A stretch of DNA of 64,000 bases from CAIOZA01 sp964464375 (GTDB lineage Bacteria > Bacteroidota > Ignavibacteria > Kapaibacteriales > UBA2268). Under the pieces are notes generated by a model. The model saw only the letters and a program-made list of their open reading frames with translations, was not told the origin of the DNA and did no database searches. The DNA lies in NCBI GenBank assembly GCA_964464375.1, contig CAYXFU010000001.1, positions 176,408-240,407 on the forward strand, written 5' to 3'. The translations under genes and the position numbers were made by a program. Below are positions 55,527 to 63,956 of the stretch, one piece after another. The first letter of the stretch is position 1. Each line of letters opens with the position of its first letter.

Positions 55527-56579
55527 ATGGAAAAGTTTAAATTATCTTGTGAAGTAATTGCTAAAATAGTTGATGGCTCATTTTCAGGTGAGCCTTCTAC
55601 TTTTATCACCGGTTTGAATAATATTGAATTTGCCGATAGTGCTCAGTTAACTTTTTATTCCGATAAGAAGTTTAAATCCTTTCTTGATTCAACAAATGCT
55701 TCCTGCATTATTGTTTCAACCGATTTTGATGTTACTCCTTATCCTGCTAAAAACTTTATTCTGGTTGACAATCCTTATCTGAGATTCGCACAGATACTAA
55801 AATATCTGAATGATAAATTTAACCAGAAAATACATACACTTCATCCATCAGCAATTATTGGTTCTGACTCAAGGATTGGAACTAATGTTAATCTGGGAGC
55901 TAATGTAGTTATAGGGGCTAATTGTAGTATCGGGGATAGTGTTTATATTAATTCTAACGTTAGCATTTATGATAATGTTACAATTGGAGATTCAACAATA
56001 ATCAACTCCAATGTTGTTATATGCGATGATACAATTATTGGGAAGAATTGTTTAATACTTCCGGGAGCTGTTATCGGTTCGGACGGATTTGGATTTCTTG
56101 ATAATCCGGATGGATCTTATACCAGAATCCCTCAGTTAGGGAATGTAGTGATTGGTGATGATGTTGAGATTGGTGCCAATACAACAATAGACAGGGCACT
56201 TGTAGGCTCGACAATGGTTTCTAACGGTGTCAAGTTAGATAATCTTATTCAAATCGCACACAACGTCCGTGTGGGAGAAAATACAGCCATGGCTGCACAG
56301 GCAGGCATATCCGGCAGCACTCACATTGGCAGGAGAAACAGAATAGCAGGTCAGGTGGGTTTATCCGGTCATATCGAGCTTGTTGACGATGTAACAATTC
56401 TGGCACAGTCAGGAGTTGCCAGATCTGTTGAGAAAAAAGGAATATACTTTGGTAGCCCAATTAAAGAACGGCTTACAGCTTTCAGAATAGAAACAGCCAT
56501 CAATCAATTACCAGAATTAGTTAATGAAATAAGAGCAATTAAGAAGAAAGTTGATGAAATATCTAAAACTGAAGAATAG
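55527..56579 (+). CDS. lpxD: UDP-3-O-(3-hydroxyacyl)glucosamine N-acyltransferase
   Basis: LpxD adds the second 3-hydroxyacyl chain, on N2, in lipid A synthesis. The 350 residues match the family. The N-terminal uridine-binding domain spans about 1-100 (ITGLNNIEFADSAQLTFYSD, ILVDNPYLRFAQILKYL). A left-handed beta-helix of hexapeptide repeats follows (HPSAIIGSDSRIGTNVNLGA, NVVICDDTIIGKNCLILPGA, VIGSDGFGF), with the catalytic His in DNLIQIAHNVRVGENTAMAA. A C-terminal helix ends the protein. The downstream genes of the same pathway are separated by a reverse-strand gene. Confidence 0.96.
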   Translation: MEKFKLSCEVIAKIVDGSFSGEPSTFITGLNNIEFADSAQLTFYSDKKFKSFLDSTNASCIIVSTDFDVTPYPAKNFILVDNPYLRFAQILKYLNDKFNQKIHTLHPSAIIGSDSRIGTNVNLGANVVIGANCSIGDSVYINSNVSIYDNVTIGDSTIINSNVVICDDTIIGKNCLILPGAVIGSDGFGFLDNPDGSYTRIPQLGNVVIGDDVEIGANTTIDRALVGSTMVSNGVKLDNLIQIAHNVRVGENTAMAAQAGISGSTHIGRRNRIAGQVGLSGHIELVDDVTILAQSGVARSVEKKGIYFGSPIKERLTAFRIETAINQLPELVNEIRAIKKKVDEISKTEE

Positions 56580-56632
56580 TGATTCTTTATATTTCTTCAT
56601 TGATTCTACCCTTATCTAAACATGCCTACTTA

Positions 56633-56658
56633 CCCCACTATCTATAGTGGGGTTTTTT
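56633..56658 (+). terminator. Rho-independent terminator after lpxD
   Basis: CCCCACTAT (56633-56641) and ATAGTGGGG (56644-56652) form a tight perfect hairpin. TTTTTT follows at 56653-56658. Confidence 0.88.
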
Positions 56659-56682
56659 ATTATTTTGAATTTATTTAGGGTA

Positions 56683-56726
56683 TTCGATTTTGATTTTTGC
56701 ATTGAAGATGCTGAATTTGAATAACC
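56683..56726. repeat. 44-bp dispersed repeat, copy 1
   Basis: This matches 63957-64000 with only three differences over 44 bases. Both start TTCGATTTTGAT and end AATAACC. Short minus-strand frames through it are not convincing genes. Confidence 0.85.
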
Positions 56727-56754
56727 GCAGATGAAACCCTTGGAGGTGAACAAA

Positions 56755-57356
56755 AGAACCCCACCCCAGCCCTCCCCGCGAGCGAGGAGGGTGTAATACA
56801 AAATGCAAATTTTGCAAATTCTTCCAATATTTAATCGTTACGCGACATTTTTGCAGAGATTGCATCTTTTTTTGGCACTTTTGGCACTATTTTAATGAAT
56901 GTTTAGTTATTTAAAATTCTCTTAACAACCTTTTATTTCAATCATTTTATTTTTTGAATTGCACTTTTGCATTAATTGCACCCTGATTTTTGATTTTTAA
57001 TATTTAATCCCTAAAGGGATAGGAAAACGTAAAAAGGAATTATTGATCTACAAATATTGAACTCCGATGGAGTTCCTTCTTCTATCACGTAGTGATTAAA
57101 TATTGGTAGAATTCCAAATCACTAAACTACACCCAATCCCGTTAGGGATTGAATATTTGTGCTTACCCATGCCACCAAATGCAATTTGCGAAATTGGAGG
57201 TATTTTTTCAAAGAAACGGTTTTAATTTTTTAAATATTTTAAATCAATAGTCTGAACTGTGATTTCAGGGATTTTTGGGATGAAAGGCATGATTGATTGC
57301 CACTACCACCCTGTCTCGACTGCGTAGAGCCAACCATCCTTGGAAAGGAGGGGAAA
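56755..57356. repeat. Cluster of short palindromic (REP-like) hairpins
   Basis: No gene is seen in 56580-57358. It holds a GC-rich hairpin (CCCTCC 56770-56775 / GGAGGG 56786-56791). Four short inverted repeats follow: ATCCCT-AA-AGGGAT (57007-57020), GAACTCC-GAT-GGAGTTC (57059-57075), ATCAC-GTA-GTGAT (57084-57096) and AATCCC-GTTA-GGGATT (57135-57150). A C+G-rich stretch with CCTTGGAAAGG lies at about 57338-57348. The pattern is that of dispersed palindromic repeats, not of a coding or tRNA-like unit. Confidence 0.7.
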
Positions 57357-57358
57357 AA

Positions 57359-59476
57359 CTACAGCTTCACAAATTTACTTACTTTATCATCTATACGAAC
57401 GAAATACATTCCAGGGGGCAAGGCTGAGACATCGATTCGTAGGGGTTCAAGGATTTGAACCCCTACAGACAACACAGTTTGTCCATAAACATTGAGGATT
57501 TTGATGTCTGAGTATTCAACCCCATGCTTAAGCATGGGGTTGATGACAGATATTTCGATGTAGTCAGATGCTGGATTGGGTGTTATAGCAATATCCTCGC
57601 TTGGTTTGGGCTTTTCTTCTACTGAGACGAATTTATCTCTGGAGCGGTAGAGACCACCACTCTCAGGAACAATAAAATAGTAACCATCAGGTGATATGAC
57701 AAATAATTTTAATTGATAATGGTTGATACCTGTGGATATATTTTCCCAATTATTTCCTTTATCTGAGGATCTATAAACCTGCCATATTTCATTAGAGTAA
57801 TCATAATCGACCTTAATATAGTTTCCTAAAGAATCAAAAATCTGACTATAATCAGAAGAAGGATTTGGATCTTGAAACCATTTTCTTCCATTATCTGTTG
57901 TTCTCAAACATAAAGCAAACCCTTTTGTTCCTTTTGGGTCAAAAGTTATGCTTATAATGTTCCACCAACATCTAGACCCACTAAAGTAATTTGTCATTTT
58001 TTCCCAAGTGTCACCATCATCTGTAGAACGATAGACCATACCTGCATATGCACCTCTGAAAATATGTCCTTCGGAATTCATAGAGAAGCAGTTCGTTGTA
58101 TTATCATCTTTGATACTTGTTAACTTCCATGTTTCACCGAAATTAGTTGAAAAATAATATCCTGCTAATGCAGCTGCACCTGCAAATATATGCCCACGTC
58201 GATTTTCAAATAAAGAAGTAACATCAGGTTGAGAACTTCCTTCTCGCATTTTTAGAAATTGCCAGGTTACACCTTCATCAGTTGACCTATAAATTCCACC
58301 TCTTATACTCGTAGTATAAATATATCCATTTGTTCCTACCAGTATTTTTCTTAAATCATCTTTTCTTAGTCCAATATATTCCCAGTTAATACCATCATCC
58401 CTTGAAATAAAAACACCAGCATAAGCAGTTGATAAGTAAATTTTTCCTTTTTTATCGAATGCAATATCATTAATTATTACACTTGTCATACCTTTATTCA
58501 AATACGTTGTTGTACGTTTGCTTATATCAATCTGAGAAAATCCCATTACGCCAACTCCGTATAAAAGAGAATCATTTACAGCAATAGCATTAATAGGAGC
58601 TAAATCAGATTTAAAAAGAGAATTCCAAGTCTTACCATAATCTTTACTCACAAAAATACTATCATAAATTAAATATAAATAATTCTCAGATTCGTAAATG
58701 TAACCTCCTTGATTTGAAATTGTTTCCCATCTGGTTGAATTCTTCTCTGAAATAAATGTTTTATTCCAATTCCCCGCAACCAATCTATTGTCCTTCGTAA
58801 TAAAGGGATAAAAGTATAATATATCATTTAGGGAAAAAGTATCGGTTGGAATAAGTTTTTCATCAAGTTTAATTATTAATGTGCTATCAAGTAAATTGTC
58901 ATTGTATCTTACGTTCAAAGACAATAGGAAGTATTTACCTGATGAGCAGAAGTTATTTACATCATACGTATAAACTGTTTTATTTACATCATTTTCAAAA
59001 AAACTATATGTAAAAATTGATGAGTCTTTCGTATCAACAACAAATAATTTGGAGGTATCGGAGCCATCTGGTTCCTGATAAAAGGATATTTTACCGTAAT
59101 CATTAATACTTAAATATTTGTGGAAAGTATAACGAAAACGCGGTACATTGATTCGTTTTTTGGATTGGTTAACAGGTTTGAAATAGAGATTTGTATCTAT
59201 GCCAACAATCATTCCATTTGAATTTGTTGAGACCCAAGTAGATACAAAATCATTAAAATAATATTCCCATGTTTGACCATTGTTTGTAGATTTATACACC
59301 CAATCACTGTATGAAAAATCAATTGTTGAAGTATAGATTATGTTTTCTTGTTTATTATAGGAAATTTTATACAAAAAAGCTCCTTCAGGTCCGCCAATAT
59401 AATCCCAGAAAGGCTCGGCAGCTTTAATTGCTGAGAGCGAAAGAAGAAAAGTCAATATGATGAGGAGCTTTTTCAT
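57359..59476 (-). CDS. Secreted BNR/sortilin-like propeller protein with T9SS sorting domain
   Basis: This 705-residue protein has a signal peptide (MKKLLIILTFLLSLSAIKA) and a series of BNR/Asp-box-like repeats of the form S-x-D/N-x-G-x-x-W (STNNGQTWEY, SKDYGKTWNS, SRDDGINWEY, STDEGVTWQF, STNFGETWKL, STDDGDTWEK, TTDNGRKWFQ, SSDKGNNWEN). They form one or two beta-propellers, seen in sialidases and sortilin-like proteins. The end is a type A sorting domain (ITPNPASDYIEISVINPMLK ... LPPGMYFVRIDDKVSKFVKL). Two perfect palindromes lie inside that domain's coding sequence. The gene is on the reverse strand between lpxD and lpxC. The enzymatic or binding role is unknown. Confidence 0.87.
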   Translation of the reverse strand: MKKLLIILTFLLSLSAIKAAEPFWDYIGGPEGAFLYKISYNKQENIIYTSTIDFSYSDWVYKSTNNGQTWEYYFNDFVSTWVSTNSNGMIVGIDTNLYFKPVNQSKKRINVPRFRYTFHKYLSINDYGKISFYQEPDGSDTSKLFVVDTKDSSIFTYSFFENDVNKTVYTYDVNNFCSSGKYFLLSLNVRYNDNLLDSTLIIKLDEKLIPTDTFSLNDILYFYPFITKDNRLVAGNWNKTFISEKNSTRWETISNQGGYIYESENYLYLIYDSIFVSKDYGKTWNSLFKSDLAPINAIAVNDSLLYGVGVMGFSQIDISKRTTTYLNKGMTSVIINDIAFDKKGKIYLSTAYAGVFISRDDGINWEYIGLRKDDLRKILVGTNGYIYTTSIRGGIYRSTDEGVTWQFLKMREGSSQPDVTSLFENRRGHIFAGAAALAGYYFSTNFGETWKLTSIKDDNTTNCFSMNSEGHIFRGAYAGMVYRSTDDGDTWEKMTNYFSGSRCWWNIISITFDPKGTKGFALCLRTTDNGRKWFQDPNPSSDYSQIFDSLGNYIKVDYDYSNEIWQVYRSSDKGNNWENISTGINHYQLKLFVISPDGYYFIVPESGGLYRSRDKFVSVEEKPKPSEDIAITPNPASDYIEISVINPMLKHGVEYSDIKILNVYGQTVLSVGVQILEPLRIDVSALPPGMYFVRIDDKVSKFVKL
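57439..57466. repeat. Intragenic inverted repeat in the sorting domain
   Basis: GTAGGGGTTCAA (57439-57450) and TTGAACCCCTAC (57455-57466) pair perfectly around GGAT. On the coding strand it encodes the VGVQILEPLR part of the sorting domain. Confidence 0.9.
57516..57543. repeat. Intragenic perfect 28-bp palindrome
   Basis: TCAACCCCATGCTT-AAGCATGGGGTTGA has no loop and no mismatch. It encodes INPMLKHGVE within the sorting domain. Its ends (TCAACCC/GGGTTGA) match the core of the 46-bp palindrome at 38127-38172. Confidence 0.92.
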
Positions 59477-59757
59477 AAAAGGTGTTTTGACAATAGTTTC
59501 ATAGATTTTTAATTTTTAATTTGAATATTGTTTTCAAGAGTCTATGAGTAAAATGTAATTTACTGAAAAAATACGATTATTTGCAAAATGTTTTTTGTGT
59601 GGTTTTGAAGATCATTAATGCCCGCAAGATAGTATTAAATCAAACCTTGAATCAAGAAAGTAACTGCATTTAGTCTTTTTACTTTAAAAATTCCTGATTT
59701 TTTCGTAATTTTATATGATATATTAGATACAATTTTACAAAAACAATAGATTTAAGT

Positions 59758-61173
59758 ATGACTGAACAACAATGCACGATAAAAGAATCAGTATCTTTAA
59801 CAGGAATTGGCATACACTCGGGCGATACAACTACTATAACTTTCCATCCGGCTCCTGAAAATTATGGCTATAAGTTTATCAGAACAGATTTGGAGGAAAT
59901 TGTAGAAATTCCTGCTCTTGTCGATTATGTGGTTGATCTATCCAGAGGAACGACTATTGGTATCGGAGAGGCTCGTGTATTAACAGTAGAACATGTTTTG
60001 GCGGCTTTGGCAGGATTGCAGATAGACAATTGCCGTATCGAACTTAACGGAAAAGAACCACCAGTAATTGACGGTAGTTCTGTTGCATACGTTGAAACTT
60101 TGATTAAAGCCGGCAGAGTTGAACAGAATGCTCAACGTGAGTACTTTAACATCGAAGAGACGATCAGATATACGAATGAAGACAAGGGTGTGGATATAGT
60201 CGCATTACCCAATGATGATTTCAGAATTACAGTAATGGTAGATTATTATAATCCTGCACTAGGTAGCCAGCATACGGGATTATTCAATCTGGAGAAGGAA
60301 TTTATAACAGAATTTGCTCCTGCGAGAACATTCTGTTTTCTAACAGAAGTTGAGACACTTTTGGAGCAAGGGCTAATCAAAGGCGGTAATCTGGATAATG
60401 CAATCGTGATCATTGACAAAGAAATTGACGATGAAGAGATTTTGCATATAAAGGATCTACTAAACATTGAAGGAGAAATAACAACTGCTGGAAATGGCAT
60501 TCTTAACAATACTCAGCTTAGATTCAAAAATGAGCCTGCCAGACATAAACTACTTGATATGATTGGCGATTTGGCACTTGCAGGAGTTAAAATCAAAGGT
60601 CAGATATTAGCCGCCAGACCGGGTCATGCAAGTAATGTAGAATTTGCAAGGAAGATCAGAGCAGCATATAAGTCATCGAAACCATCGCTTAAAATAAAGA
60701 ACATAGCGAACATTGCAAATAAGCCAGCATTAATTGATATTAATCAATTGCTGAAAATTATGCCTCACAGATATCCGATTTTGTTAATTGATAAGATTGT
60801 TGACATTTCTCTGGAAACAAATACAATTATCGGTGTGAAGAATATTACATTCAATGAGCCACAATTTCAGGGACATTTTCCAGATAAACCAGTTATGCCC
60901 GGAGTTCTGATATGCGAGGCAATGGCACAGACTGGTTGTTTATTCTTATCGAGTGTAACATCTCTTGAGGGCAAACTTGCTCTATTTATGGGAATCAACA
61001 ACTGCAAGTTCAGGAAGCCTGTTATTCCTGGGGATCAGCTCGTGATGGAACTAACATTAATCAACAAGAAATTTAATACTTATACATTTAAAGGTAATGC
61101 TTACGTTAATGGTCAGATAGTAGCTCAGGCAGAAGTACAAGCGGCTATTGTTGACAGAGACGTACAATTGTAA
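59758..61173 (+). CDS. lpxC/fabZ: Bifunctional UDP-3-O-acyl-N-acetylglucosamine deacetylase / 3-hydroxyacyl-ACP dehydratase
   Basis: This 471-residue fusion has LpxC at about 1-305 and FabZ at about 325-471. LpxC, a zinc amidase, commits the cell to lipid A. Its zinc ligands are visible: H79 in LTVEHVLAALAGLQIDN, and the later His/Asp pair in HKLLDMIGDLALAG. RPGHASNVEFAR contains the catalytic His. FabZ shows MPHRYPILLIDKIVD with the active-site His and GHFPDKPVMPGVLICEAMAQ with the Glu. The fusion is a hallmark of Bacteroidota and Chlorobiota. It starts at an ATG with no strong ribosome binding site. lpxA follows 19 bases later. Confidence 0.97.
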   Translation: MTEQQCTIKESVSLTGIGIHSGDTTTITFHPAPENYGYKFIRTDLEEIVEIPALVDYVVDLSRGTTIGIGEARVLTVEHVLAALAGLQIDNCRIELNGKEPPVIDGSSVAYVETLIKAGRVEQNAQREYFNIEETIRYTNEDKGVDIVALPNDDFRITVMVDYYNPALGSQHTGLFNLEKEFITEFAPARTFCFLTEVETLLEQGLIKGGNLDNAIVIIDKEIDDEEILHIKDLLNIEGEITTAGNGILNNTQLRFKNEPARHKLLDMIGDLALAGVKIKGQILAARPGHASNVEFARKIRAAYKSSKPSLKIKNIANIANKPALIDINQLLKIMPHRYPILLIDKIVDISLETNTIIGVKNITFNEPQFQGHFPDKPVMPGVLICEAMAQTGCLFLSSVTSLEGKLALFMGINNCKFRKPVIPGDQLVMELTLINKKFNTYTFKGNAYVNGQIVAQAEVQAAIVDRDVQL

Positions 61174-61192
61174 AACAAAAAAGAAGAATTCT

Positions 61193-61969
61193 ATGTCAAG
61201 TCAGATTCATCCCACAGCAATAGTTTCAGCAAAAGCACAACTCGGAGAAAATGTCCGAATTGATGCTTATGCTATCATAGAAGATGATGTAATAATCGGC
61301 GATAATACTCACATTTGCAGTTATGCTTATCTTGCTGATGGAGCAAGAATAGGCAGGGATAGCAAAATTTTCCAGGGTGCTGTAATTGCAACGGCTCCAC
61401 AGGATATTAAATTTGATGGACTGCCCACATTAGCAATAATCGGAGACAGAACAATCATCCGTGAGTTTGCAACCATCCACAGAGGGACTCATGCAACAGG
61501 CGAAACACATGTTGGAAATGATTGCCTGATAATGGCTTATTCGCATATTGCTCATGATGGCAGGATTGGGAATAATATCATAATGGCAAATGCCAGTCAA
61601 CTTGGAGGTCATGTTCATATTGAAGATTGGGTAACACTTGGTGGAGTAACAAAAGTACATCAATTCTGCAAAATTGGATGCCATGCTATGGTTGGTGCGG
61701 ATTCTATGCTGGTAAAAGATGTACCGCCATACTCATTGATAGGACACATTCCTCCAAAAGTAGAAGGTTTGAATAAGATTGGCTTAAAGCGACGTGGTTT
61801 CTCTAGTGAAACAATAGCAGAAATTGATAAATTTTATGATATTGTATATTTCGGTGGATTGAATATGTCTGCAGGAATCAAGGCATATTTGGAAAACAAT
61901 AGCCCAATTCCAGAGGTTCAGCATTGTATAGATTTTATACAGAACTCGAGCAGAGGGGTTTACAGATAG
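61193..61969 (+). CDS. lpxA: UDP-N-acetylglucosamine O-acyltransferase
   Basis: LpxA starts lipid A synthesis by acylating O3 of UDP-GlcNAc. The 258-residue protein starts at the ATG at 61193; an earlier ATG at 61148 is inside the preceding gene. The hexapeptide beta-helix is clear (IHPTAIVSAKAQLGENVRID, VIIGDNTHICSYAYLADGA, TIHRGTHATGETHVGNDCLI). The catalytic His lies in YSHIAHDGRIGNNIIMANAS. The C-terminal helical part has GLNKIGLKRRGFSSETIAEI, as in the family. Together with lpxD and lpxC/fabZ it covers the first three steps of lipid A synthesis. Confidence 0.96.
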   Translation: MSSQIHPTAIVSAKAQLGENVRIDAYAIIEDDVIIGDNTHICSYAYLADGARIGRDSKIFQGAVIATAPQDIKFDGLPTLAIIGDRTIIREFATIHRGTHATGETHVGNDCLIMAYSHIAHDGRIGNNIIMANASQLGGHVHIEDWVTLGGVTKVHQFCKIGCHAMVGADSMLVKDVPPYSLIGHIPPKVEGLNKIGLKRRGFSSETIAEIDKFYDIVYFGGLNMSAGIKAYLENNSPIPEVQHCIDFIQNSSRGVYR

Positions 61970-62186
61970 ATCCGGAATTTTATTTTAAATGATTTAAAAA
62001 TAATTCTTGCTTTTTATTTTTTAATCTGTTATTTTAGCAACTGATAATTCATTTAACTCTTTAAAGTGCCTATAGATATTTACTACTATTATTTGTTTAA
62101 ATAGAAGGTAAAACCATAACCCCTCATTTTACTGCATTATATATTTATTAAAACATTACTATTTTGGCAAGAAATATGATTAATTC

Positions 62187-62217
62187 TTTGTGAAATCTGA
62201 ATTTATACCTATTTTTG
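62187..62217 (+). promoter_or_regulatory. Bacteroidota-type promoter for the sugar transferase gene
   Basis: TTTG at 62187-62190, exactly 19 bases, TATTTTTG at 62210-62217. A start near 62224 gives a leader of about 97 bases. The gap 61970-62320 shows no other feature. Confidence 0.7.
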
Positions 62218-62320
62218 CAACGGGTTTTGATAAATCATCAATAAAAAGTTCAATTAATTGAGGAAAGCATATTGAATGTTAAAATACTATTAGGCTGTAC
62301 AACATGGAATTAAAGCTCTG

Positions 62321-63796
62321 ATGGAACCATTAACATTAAATCATTTGACTGAACTCGTATCTAACAAAAGTTCATTCAGTATTCCAAAGTCAAATATTAA
62401 GCAAAGAAAAATCCAGGCAGGATTGATTCTTCTAGCTAGTGATTTGATTATGCTATCGTTCTCAGTGATCTTTTCCCTTTTACTAAGGGAATTATTCTGG
62501 CCCGGAGAGGTTTCTATTGCTGTTTATGTTCCTCTGTTACCCCTGCTGTTTGTTCTGTTCCCGGTAACTTATTTCATTAGAGGATTATATCCTGGTTTTG
62601 GTATGGATGTTATCGAGGAATTGAGAACATTATCATACACAACAACAGGTGTTTATGCAGTATTGGCAACTCTCACATTTTTAGTAAAGATAGATTGGGA
62701 TTATTCAAGATTGGCATTTGTTTTGTCATGGGCAATTTCATTGCTAACTCTTCCATTAGGAAGAGCCTACGTGAAAAACAAATACGGTAATAGAAAATGG
62801 TGGGGAATTCCTGTAATAATAATTGGAGCAGGAAAAGCAGGCGAGAATGTAATCAAATCATTATTGAAACATTATCATATTGGTTTAAAGCCATTAGTTG
62901 CCGTTGATGATGATGCCAACAGATGGGGTTATATCAATAATATTCCGGTTATTGGAGGTCTTGACATAATACCAGATTTGGCTGAAAAGCTTAAAGTGGG
63001 CAATGCTATTATTGCAATGCCGAGCGTTTCCAGGAAAAGGCAGCATGAGATTATTAAGAATTATTCGAAATACTTTCAGAACACAACATTCATACCTGAT
63101 ATTTCAGGCTTAAACAGCCTTTGGGTCAACTCACGCGATTTAGGTGGAATACTCGGACTAGAAGTACAGCAAAAGCTCATCAAAAGGTCTTCCAGGATTC
63201 AAAAAAGGATATTTGACATAACTATTGCCGGTTTGCTTATGGCTTTCCTGATGCCGGTTGTGGCTATTTTATCGATATTGGTATTTATTGATTCAAAGGG
63301 CAGAGTATTCTTTTATCAGGAAAGAATGGGAATTAATGACTCAAGATTCAATATTATTAAATTCAGGACAATGTTTGAAGATGCTGAAGACAGATTGTCA
63401 GACCTTTTAACCTCGAACAAGGATTTTCGATCGGAATACGAAAAGTACCATAAATTGAAGAAAGATCCAAGATTAACGAGAATTGGTAAGATTCTCCGTA
63501 AATTCAGCCTTGATGAACTACCTCAGTTTATTAATGTGATTAAAGGTGAGATGAGTCTCATTGGACCAAGAGCTTATATTCCATGGGAAAAAGTAAAGAT
63601 GAACGGTTATGAGGAAATGATTCTTAAAGTGAAGCCTGGTATTAGTGGTTTATGGCAGGTTACTGATAGAAATGAATCCAGCTTTGAAGAAAGAAACGAA
63701 ACAGATGTTTATTATATTCGTAACTGGTCGATGTTTCTGGATATATATATTGTTGCAAGAACGATTGGTGTAATTTTACTCGGCAAAGGTGCCTGA
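62321..63796 (+). CDS. Undecaprenyl-phosphate sugar phosphotransferase (WbaP-like)
   Basis: This 491-residue membrane protein starts lipid-linked glycan synthesis by moving a sugar-1-phosphate to undecaprenyl phosphate. The N-terminal third has four or five membrane segments (AGLILLASDLIMLSFSVIF, VYVPLLPLLFVLFPVTYFI). A Rossmann-like middle domain follows (IPVIIIGAGKAGENVIKSLL). The C-terminal catalytic domain is typical (KRIFDITIAGLLMAFLMPVV, YQERMGINDSRFNIIKFRTM, DPRLTRIGKILRKFSLDELP, GEMSLIGPRAYIPWE, KPGISGLWQV). The DE pair in SLDELPQ is the expected catalytic dyad. The sugar cannot be told. It may open a glycan operon beyond the right edge. Confidence 0.92.
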   Translation: MEPLTLNHLTELVSNKSSFSIPKSNIKQRKIQAGLILLASDLIMLSFSVIFSLLLRELFWPGEVSIAVYVPLLPLLFVLFPVTYFIRGLYPGFGMDVIEELRTLSYTTTGVYAVLATLTFLVKIDWDYSRLAFVLSWAISLLTLPLGRAYVKNKYGNRKWWGIPVIIIGAGKAGENVIKSLLKHYHIGLKPLVAVDDDANRWGYINNIPVIGGLDIIPDLAEKLKVGNAIIAMPSVSRKRQHEIIKNYSKYFQNTTFIPDISGLNSLWVNSRDLGGILGLEVQQKLIKRSSRIQKRIFDITIAGLLMAFLMPVVAILSILVFIDSKGRVFFYQERMGINDSRFNIIKFRTMFEDAEDRLSDLLTSNKDFRSEYEKYHKLKKDPRLTRIGKILRKFSLDELPQFINVIKGEMSLIGPRAYIPWEKVKMNGYEEMILKVKPGISGLWQVTDRNESSFEERNETDVYYIRNWSMFLDIYIVARTIGVILLGKGA

Positions 63797-63827
63797 GAAA
63801 CAGATTATCAGTTTCAAAATATGCAAA

Positions 63828-63864
63828 ACCCTTATTAGCTTAATGTTGATAAGGGTATTTTTTT
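63828..63864 (+). terminator. Rho-independent terminator after the sugar transferase gene
   Basis: ACCCTTAT (63828-63835) pairs with ATAAGGGT (63849-63856), followed by a T-tract. It suggests that the gene is monocistronic. Confidence 0.8.
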
Positions 63865-63886
63865 TGGGATGCAACATTTGAATTAG

Positions 63887-63918
63887 TTATCCACATAGTT
63901 ATCCACATGTTATTAACA
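63887..63918 (+). other. Array of DnaA-box sequences
   Basis: TTATCCACA occurs exactly at 63887-63895 and 63899-63907. A third copy with two changes (TTATTAACA) is at 63910-63918. All three have the same orientation and are spaced 11 to 12 bases apart, about one helical turn. TTATCCACA is the consensus DnaA-binding site. The window ends 82 bases later, so whether a full origin or dnaA gene lies beyond is not known. Confidence 0.65.
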
Positions 63919-63956
63919 GGTTAATCGAATTATCTTTTGAATAATTGCATGGGTTT

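Noticed and set aside
56616..56865. Two short minus-strand frames between lpxD and the propeller gene
   Set aside because: They run through the dispersed repeat and the GC-rich hairpin, and have no start signal or recognisable product.
57000..57160. A CRISPR-like array of short repeats
   Set aside because: The units are unlike one another, are palindromic and have no regular spacing.
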